Virus record (IMG/VR): IMGVR_UViG_3300023196_000914
Span: 1-20,035 of that record
Reading direction: 5' to 3' (one strand)
Length of the DNA stretch: 20,035 nt
From: a virus
Shown: positions 15,219 to 20,035 of the stretch, piece after piece
Position numbering within the stretch: the stretch's first letter is position 1
Layout: every line of letters begins with the position of its first letter
Position numbers and translations under genes: made by a program
The notes under the pieces: generated by a model
Seen by the model: only the letters and a program-made list of their open reading frames with translations
Database searches by the model: none
What the model was told of the DNA's origin: nothing

Positions 15219-17000
15219 CTACTCTTCCTCCTCTTCTTCCATCTCACCACCATCAAGGTCCTGATTAAGCATCTGCTCTTCAAGTCCAGGCTGGGTAGCT
15301 GCCATAGCTGATGATTGCTCACCTTGCTGCATAATCTGTTGTGCCTCTGTCTGTTCATGTAACTGTGCGAACTCTTCAACTAGTCCTGTATTCTGTACCT
15401 CTAAGAGCTCAGCTATTAAGTTTGCAGAAGCTTTACCTGAGAAGTGTAACGCTGCTGATTGAGCAAAAGGTGTAGCACTTACTTGAGTTAGACTAGCTAG
15501 TAACTGGTTCTTTCTAGCGAACCTCTTAGCACCTCTTGGGACTAATACTCCGTTGATACCTAAATCTTCCTTAGAGAGTTCTAGCATAGTTATTAAACCA
15601 CCCTCTGATTTGTTAGGTATCTTAAAGGCACTACCGAAGTTATCGTAAGCTAACTCTATACCTGCTTGTAGGTGTTTCTCTAAAGATGACCTCTCGAAGT
15701 CTGCTGCCTTATCTATAAAGCCTCTCATACCTCCGTCAGTCAACGCTGTTACTTCCCCTAGCGTTTTCTCACCTTGACTTCTAAAACCCGTTAGGTCGCT
15801 TGGTAGACGTGCTGCTGCCCTTGCTCCGTGGTTAAGTCGGTCTATATGTAAATCTGCATTAAGGAATTGAGTGTTAATACCTAAATCTTGAACACCTCCA
15901 CCCTCTGGAGCTAAGTAAGTAACCTGACCTGTATCTTCATCGTACATCTCTTCTACGTCACCTGTATAAACTTTATCAGGGTATATAGTTCTATCTAAGC
16001 CTTCACTCTTACTATTCTCTCTGTGGTTAATCTGGTAGTTCATACCTATGATATTTTCTAGAGGTCCCATTCCCCAAAGGTTATCTGGGAGCTTCTGCCA
16101 CACACTTTGATATATGTGAGGTAATCCGTTAGTTGTAGGGATAGCTTCTTCTTTAAGTAGATGGTCTTGGTCAGCTACTACGTACATCATAGCCTCTCGT
16201 AACTCACCTCTAACTGCATCGAAGATATCTCCATAGAACCATAACAACTCTACGTACCCAGATGTTAGGTATTGCTGGTAAGTACCAAAGCCTCTAGGTA
16301 CATACTGATCATTCTTATCATCGTTACCATCACTAGTACCTGAGTAGTTACGTTCTTTAAGAAGTTTAGTAACAGTAGCTTCATCGAAGATACCATCTCG
16401 ACCTCTCTTAAATAACTCACCTAGCGAGATAACTTCTCTAATTACCTTAGGTGCTTTCTCGAACTCTGCACAAGTAGGGTCAAAGGCTATATCGTATGGG
16501 CTAATCCTTCTAGCCTTAAAACCTATGTAACCTGCCTTCTCTTCTGTAGATTCATCTACGTAAGTAACCTGAGAGAAGCAATTACCATAAGTAACTAAGT
16601 CTGAGCGTAGTTTAGTAACCTCTTCGAAGTATCCATTCAAAGCTATACGATTCTTAAGGTAAGATACGATAGCCTGTCTCTGGTCCTTACGAGCAGCGAA
16701 AGAGTCCATAGGTTGGAATGTAAACCAATCCTCATGTGGCATTACTACCTGTAGTAGGATAGCCTCTAAGTCTTGAGCGATAGTCGAGACAATAGGTATA
16801 TGAGTACTGTGTGTAAAGGAGTTCTCTACGTTGTTTAGCTCTGAAGTGTTAGTAGCGTATCTGTAAGATTCTACCTCTCTCCACCTGTCTACGGCCTCTT
16901 CTTTATCTCTATCCCAAGTCATCCACAGGTTAGTGATAAAGGTTGCTACCATCTCATCTGTATCGAGACTCTGTAAGCTAGTTGCGGATTCACCTGCCAT
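15219..17000 (-). CDS. Portal (head-tail connector) protein (593 aa)
   Basis: The dodecameric channel at the capsid vertex through which DNA is packaged and ejected. Support: direct placement after the large terminase, length near podovirus portals (T7 gp8 is 536 aa), and a typical opening with a Trp-rich helix and a Y-R-Y-A-T-N segment (WMTWDRDKEEAVDRWREVES, residues about 26-45). A DLEAILLQVVMPHEDWF block (residues about 76-92) and a helical C-terminal part rich in Gln and Glu (EEFAQLHEQTEAQQIMQQGE) fit the portal crown. The protein ends in a run of six Glu (EMEEEEEE). The ATG is joined directly to the terminase TAG, with AGAGGAAA upstream. I assign the family from pattern and context. Confidence 0.87.
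   Translation of the reverse strand: MAGESATSLQSLDTDEMVATFITNLWMTWDRDKEEAVDRWREVESYRYATNTSELNNVENSFTHSTHIPIVSTIAQDLEAILLQVVMPHEDWFTFQPMDSFAARKDQRQAIVSYLKNRIALNGYFEEVTKLRSDLVTYGNCFSQVTYVDESTEEKAGYIGFKARRISPYDIAFDPTCAEFEKAPKVIREVISLGELFKRGRDGIFDEATVTKLLKERNYSGTSDGNDDKNDQYVPRGFGTYQQYLTSGYVELLWFYGDIFDAVRGELREAMMYVVADQDHLLKEEAIPTTNGLPHIYQSVWQKLPDNLWGMGPLENIIGMNYQINHRENSKSEGLDRTIYPDKVYTGDVEEMYDEDTGQVTYLAPEGGGVQDLGINTQFLNADLHIDRLNHGARAAARLPSDLTGFRSQGEKTLGEVTALTDGGMRGFIDKAADFERSSLEKHLQAGIELAYDNFGSAFKIPNKSEGGLITMLELSKEDLGINGVLVPRGAKRFARKNQLLASLTQVSATPFAQSAALHFSGKASANLIAELLEVQNTGLVEEFAQLHEQTEAQQIMQQGEQSSAMAATQPGLEEQMLNQDLDGGEMEEEEEE
15227..15231 (-). promoter_or_regulatory. Ribosome-binding site inside the portal Glu run
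   Basis: GGAGG eight bases before the ATG at 15218. The same bases are the Glu codons of the portal's acidic C-terminus, so one stretch serves both as protein tail and as Shine-Dalgarno. Confidence 0.75.
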
Positions 17001-18587
17001 CTATCTTTTTCCTCTTCTAGTTCCACCATACTTACTCAGCTTCACCACATTGTTTGGTTTACTATTAGCGTGTCTTCTCTTCAATGGAGCTACACACTCT
17101 GTGACTGCTATAGCTAAGGCATCCTTTAAATCGTCATGTGGAGGCTTAGCAAGCTTTAACTCTTCTTCTAATTGTTTAGTGTAGCCACCCTTAGTATGGT
17201 ATATCGTACCACTTCTATAACGCTGATGTAGGGCCTGTGCTATACGCTCTTCTTTCTTACCTGAGTGAGATACATGAGCTTTCCCATCTACCTCAAGTCT
17301 TCCACCATTCCTACGGACTTCATCTTCTAAGAAGTTCTTAATGAACTTACCAGCACTATTAGTCTCTATAGTAATGGTATTAAATCCCCAGTACTCTTGT
17401 AACTCGACTATCTCTCTGTAGTATTCTTCTGGCTTATCTGTCTGGAATCTCTTTACTTCTAATACGTAGATGTAACCATCTTCATCTATACCTACTACAG
17501 CTAGTGCTGTGTGGTCACGTCTCTTAGCGTTAATAGAGCCACTGTCTGTCCATGCTAAATCTGCTGCTGAGTATAACTTAAGCTTCTTATCTTTGTAATT
17601 CCAAGTCGTACCTTGCTGCTCTAAGTGATTAGGGTCTAGGTATTTAAAGTCACTCTGTTTAATTACGTGAGTAGACTCATCTGCTGGGTCATTGTAGTAC
17701 TGACCGTAGAATAATCCGATATCTCCATCAATCAAAGCATCTGCTTTCTTAATGGCTATCTCCCTCTCATCAAATCCATACCACTCTCCGTTAGGCATCT
17801 GTTGCTTAGGCCATACGAAGTTACCATCTCCAGTACGTCTGTAAGAGTCTTCTACTACTCTCTGGAATACATCCCATCTCTTCTCTTTAACGTCTCCATA
17901 CGCTATCTCTATATCCATCATCTTAGTGTATAAATCATCTTCACTGTACTTAGTTCCTACTGCTAGGAATGTACCACTAGTAGAGTTAATCTTAGCGAAT
18001 GACTTGTAGCACTTAAGTACTTCTGACTTACCTGCTTCTGTATCCCAATTCTCATCTGTTACTAAATCATCAAAGACTGTAAGGTCTGAGTGCATCCCTG
18101 TGTTAGCTGACTTAGCTGTAGTAGCTCGTACACTAGGGTCACGTATCATACGCTCCTTACGTGCTGGATGGTCTAGATGAAAGTTACTCTTGTTCCAACC
18201 TTCCTTAGGCTTATGTACCCAAGTATTCTTTCTAGGGTCTCTCTCAAAATTAAGGTGATTAGGCCATAACTCTCTGTGTGCATCTGAGTACAGTAACGAT
18301 TGTATAGAGGTCATCTGTGCTTGTACAAGAGCCTCACTCCATGATACGTAGTTAATACGAGACCAAGGTTTAATAGTTAATATCCAAGATACATAGACTG
18401 CTGCACACCAACTCTTCTGGTGGTCTCTAGGTATTAGAGCTAACTTACAATCTGCTTCACCGTACTGGAAGTAATCAAACATATCAAAGTGTACGTCACC
18501 GTAGTAACGCTCTGGAGATACCCACTGGGCGTATGCCTTCAGGGAGTTCTCACACTCTTCTTTAATAGCTAGTAATTCTTTATTCAC
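17001..18587 (-). CDS. Terminase large subunit (528 aa, GTG start)
   Basis: The ATP-driven packaging motor and headful or site-specific nuclease. ATPase part: a divergent Walker A at residues 52-60 (IPRDHQKSW), Walker B at about 170-175 (TVFDDL), and a GTK coupling-type motif near 211. Nuclease part (RNase H-like): first acidic residue in AADLAW (Asp343), second in ITIETN (Glu408), third in PPHDDLKDALAIA (Asp485/486). The order and spacing are those of complete terminases, and the length is near T7 gp19 (586 aa). The start is GTG directly after the TAA of the previous gene, with GGAAGG seven bases upstream; no better start is present. The C-terminus is very basic (GGTRRGKR). No small terminase gene is visible beside it. 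Confidence 0.92.
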   Translation of the reverse strand: MNKELLAIKEECENSLKAYAQWVSPERYYGDVHFDMFDYFQYGEADCKLALIPRDHQKSWCAAVYVSWILTIKPWSRINYVSWSEALVQAQMTSIQSLLYSDAHRELWPNHLNFERDPRKNTWVHKPKEGWNKSNFHLDHPARKERMIRDPSVRATTAKSANTGMHSDLTVFDDLVTDENWDTEAGKSEVLKCYKSFAKINSTSGTFLAVGTKYSEDDLYTKMMDIEIAYGDVKEKRWDVFQRVVEDSYRRTGDGNFVWPKQQMPNGEWYGFDEREIAIKKADALIDGDIGLFYGQYYNDPADESTHVIKQSDFKYLDPNHLEQQGTTWNYKDKKLKLYSAADLAWTDSGSINAKRRDHTALAVVGIDEDGYIYVLEVKRFQTDKPEEYYREIVELQEYWGFNTITIETNSAGKFIKNFLEDEVRRNGGRLEVDGKAHVSHSGKKEERIAQALHQRYRSGTIYHTKGGYTKQLEEELKLAKPPHDDLKDALAIAVTECVAPLKRRHANSKPNNVVKLSKYGGTRRGKR

Positions 18588-18965
18588 TTAGTAGCCTTCC
18601 TTGAAACAAGCAGGACTAATAGGTCGGACTCCGGTAATTGGGTAGTCTCTTAAATCGTTTCTGAACTGTATCATCTCAGCTCTCTCTTTGCCTGTTAGCC
18701 TAAAGTCCGATAACATGTACTTATCAGAGGATTGTAGGTTGTAGTCTCTCCAGCTGCGGTTATGCTCCTCTTCTCTTTCTAAGAGGTCTGCTTCAGGTGT
18801 ATAGAAAGTCTTAGTCTCAGGGTTGTAGTGTGTGTCTTGCCCTATATCTTCTAAGAAGGTAGTTGAATCTACTTCGTCAACTGTATCAGGGGTATCTGCC
18901 CTCCCTTCATCGTAGAACCCTATAAACTTAAAGGTATCTTTATCATAAGCTACATACTTCTTCAT
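18588..18965 (-). CDS. Tail fibre assembly chaperone-like protein (125 aa)
   Basis: The C-terminal half fits the pattern of phage tail fibre assembly / tail assembly chaperone proteins: an R-x-W-R-(x)n-S-D core (NRSWRDYNLQSSDKYMLSDF, residues 69-88), then LTGKERAEMIQFRNDLRD (90-107), equivalent to the usual YR-x-x-LRD block, and a Pro-containing end (PITGVRPISP). Such proteins help fibre C-termini fold and trimerise and are encoded directly behind the fibre, as here. I chose ATG at 18965, which overlaps the fibre TAA by one base (TAATG). An ATG nine codons earlier would extend into the fibre gene without a ribosome-binding site. The N-terminal part (YVAYDKDTFKFIGFYDEG) resembles the small beta region of these proteins. 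TerL follows with no gap. Confidence 0.75.
   Translation of the reverse strand: MKKYVAYDKDTFKFIGFYDEGRADTPDTVDEVDSTTFLEDIGQDTHYNPETKTFYTPEADLLEREEEHNRSWRDYNLQSSDKYMLSDFRLTGKERAEMIQFRNDLRDYPITGVRPISPACFKEGY
18595..18600 (-). promoter_or_regulatory. Ribosome-binding site supporting the GTG start of the terminase
   Basis: GGAAGG on the minus strand lies seven bases before the GTG at 18587, inside the last codons of the fibre chaperone gene. It is the reason for accepting the non-ATG start. Confidence 0.65.
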
Positions 18966-20035
18966 TATGCTGTGTACCCCGTTGCTATCCATTTGAGAGG
19001 GACAGTGCCACTACCTCCAACTTGATTGTATGCTCGGAAAGAGCCTGTGGTGATACTAGCTGCGGAGCCTATCCCCCACCAGTTAGCTGTAGTAGACCCA
19101 TTTGTCAATGTGACCCCATAAACTGTAGTGAAGCTGTTAGTGAAATTTATAGTAGTAAAACTAAGAGCAGAGAATGTAGATGTACCCGATTTAACAGTGA
19201 ACCCACTCTCCTTATCTCTCCATGACCACTGTGATGCCCCTGTGGTTATCTCATTAACAATAAACGCAGGAGCTTCTGCTGAGAAGTTATTACGCTTAAG
19301 TACTGTAGGTGTTCCACTGCTACGCACTAGTGTTACCCAGTAGATGCCATTGGTAGGGGTTGGGTCTACATAACCTCCCTCCGCCGTTATGTTGTACTTA
19401 CATCTCCAAAGTTGACCTCCAGGTAGTGGGTCAGGAGTTACATTACTAGCTGTGCCTACAAAGGCTGCTGAGTGTAGCACTGTACCTGTCTGTGTTCTTC
19501 TTATTTGTACTGTCCAGCTAGGAGCTGTGTAAGCCTGATTTGTAGCACCTGAGTACACGCTAGAGTCTGAGAAGTTGTAGCTCAAAGAGGCAGTTTCCCC
19601 TAAAGGAGTTACTGTTAGTGAAACCCCTGAACCTGTACCACTGGCCTGATTAGCCCCCTGATTAGCCGCAGTTACAGCCCCACTTCCTCCTATATCATAC
19701 CATTGGTTCAACGACTTTCTGACATTCTCAGAGATAGACCCTACAGATTTAATGAATTCATCACCTGCCTGACCATCTACTATTGCCTTCTCCACGCCAT
19801 CCACTAGTTGTATAGCGAATACATTCTCACCAGTAGACCTTCTGATTGCCATAGGTGTAGCGTCATAAGGGTTGAATGTGATACTGACACCTGACGAGTT
19901 ACCTACGTCAGAGTGGTTAGTATCTATATTAGCGTTAGCTCGAATAGTCTCTGTAGAATCATTATCTACATTACCTAACCCTACATCTGTAGAAGTAGTC
20001 CCTGCCCTAATAGTAGCAGTAGAGTCATTATCTAC
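18965..20035 (-). CDS. Tail fibre / receptor-binding protein, N-terminus outside the window
   Basis: The frame is open from the right window edge to the TAA at 18967-18965, giving 356 visible residues. The ATG at 19852 (MAIRRSTG) is internal, because 61 sense codons precede it in frame. These codons carry fibre-shaft repeats with VGLGNVDNDST-type motifs (a very common phage fibre signature). The middle is Gly/Ser/Thr/Ala-rich (AVTAANQGANQASGTGSG). The last 60-70 residues look like a C-terminal tip domain of the gp53-like kind: a TTINFTNSFTTVYGVTLTN stretch, a Trp pair, and the ending PLKWIATGYTA, like the usual W-I-A-x-G-Y end. It probably forms a trimer that contacts the host surface. The downstream chaperone supports this. 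It is oddly placed upstream of terminase and portal. Confidence 0.85.
   Translation of the reverse strand, partial: VDNDSTATIRAGTTSTDVGLGNVDNDSTETIRANANIDTNHSDVGNSSGVSITFNPYDATPMAIRRSTGENVFAIQLVDGVEKAIVDGQAGDEFIKSVGSISENVRKSLNQWYDIGGSGAVTAANQGANQASGTGSGVSLTVTPLGETASLSYNFSDSSVYSGATNQAYTAPSWTVQIRRTQTGTVLHSAAFVGTASNVTPDPLPGGQLWRCKYNITAEGGYVDPTPTNGIYWVTLVRSSGTPTVLKRNNFSAEAPAFIVNEITTGASQWSWRDKESGFTVKSGTSTFSALSFTTINFTNSFTTVYGVTLTNGSTTANWWGIGSAASITTGSFRAYNQVGGSGTVPLKWIATGYTA
19953..20035 (-). repeat. 66-bp tandem repeat in the fibre shaft coding region
   Basis: The 17-base block GTAGATAATGAYTCTAC occurs at 20035-20019 and again at 19969-19953, exactly 66 bases (22 codons) apart, with one mismatch. 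It encodes VDNDST, followed by A/E-T-I-R-A. More copies may lie beyond the window edge. This is protein-level shaft repetition, not a regulatory repeat. Confidence 0.75.

Noticed and set aside
15179-15379. A 66-aa minus-strand ORF over the end of the portal gene
   Set aside because: It runs out of frame through the portal coding region, with Ser/Arg-rich composition typical of a shadow frame.
18966-18992. A longer start for the fibre chaperone at 18992
   Set aside because: It has no Shine-Dalgarno and lies inside the fibre gene; the TAATG overlap at 18965 is the common coupled arrangement.
1303-19343. Several plus-strand ORFs of 66-127 codons
   Set aside because: All lie antisense to strong minus-strand genes and have Ser/Leu/Thr-rich, motif-free translations without ribosome-binding sites.
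18965-19852. A complete 295-aa gene starting with ATG at 19852
   Set aside because: The same frame stays open to the window edge and encodes typical fibre repeats, and no ribosome-binding site precedes this ATG. It is an internal Met of a longer gene.
1-20035. Recoding of TAG as a sense codon, suggested by frequent TAG stops and same-frame junctions
   Set aside because: Each TAG falls at a natural protein end and is followed by a credible new start; the one split gene is divided by TAA, not TAG.
1-20035. CRISPR array, defence system, integrase, insertion sequence or tRNA
   Set aside because: The strand is filled with virion genes; no regularly spaced repeats, inverted-repeat-bounded transposase or cloverleaf sequence was seen.

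Overview
The window is one continuous late (virion) gene block of a lytic-type, T7-like podovirus (Caudoviricetes). Every credible gene lies on the minus strand, so it is described from high to low coordinates, the direction of transcription. Nothing chromosomal, no integrase, no mobile element, no CRISPR array, no tRNA and no defence system is visible. By eye the GC content is about 40-43%. The protein set (T7-like nozzle, gatekeeper and ejection proteins plus small virion proteins of a kind common in marine podoviruses) suggests an aquatic podovirus. Strong depletion of GATC and a CGT-biased capsid gene point to a gammaproteobacterial host with Dam-directed mismatch repair (for example Vibrio- or Alteromonas-like). 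That host call is inference.

Layout. 20035-18588: a tail fibre gene running off the window edge, then its tail-fibre-assembly-type chaperone. 18587-15219: large terminase (GTG start) and portal. 15218-12782: a small protein, scaffold, major capsid protein and a small capsid-associated protein. 12781-12681: the only intergenic region, with two strong RNA hairpins, placed like the T7 terminator Tphi behind the capsid gene. 12680-9406: tail gatekeeper (gp11-like), a 71-aa protein, and a tail nozzle (gp12-like) divided into two ORFs of the same frame by one TAA immediately followed by ATG. 9430-1636: a GNAT-like gp13 analogue, a small membrane/coiled-coil ejection protein, and two very large internal virion proteins (1495 and 799 aa). 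1646-1: a mosaic appendage-like protein, two small conserved phage proteins, and the first codons of another gene.

Working together: terminase and portal package DNA into the scaffold-built capsid. The gatekeeper and nozzle close the portal and form the short tail, the fibre (folded with its chaperone) binds the host, and the internal proteins are probably ejected to make the channel across the envelope. Genes are packed with overlaps or zero-base gaps, and ribosome-binding sites sit inside the preceding gene, so translation is probably coupled throughout.

Three gene limits matter. The fibre frame is open to the window edge and does not start at its internal Met codon at 19852. The scaffold should start at 14950. 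The fibre chaperone should start at 18965. The most notable observations are the split nozzle, the GATC depletion (6 sites by hand count) and the double hairpin after the capsid genes.
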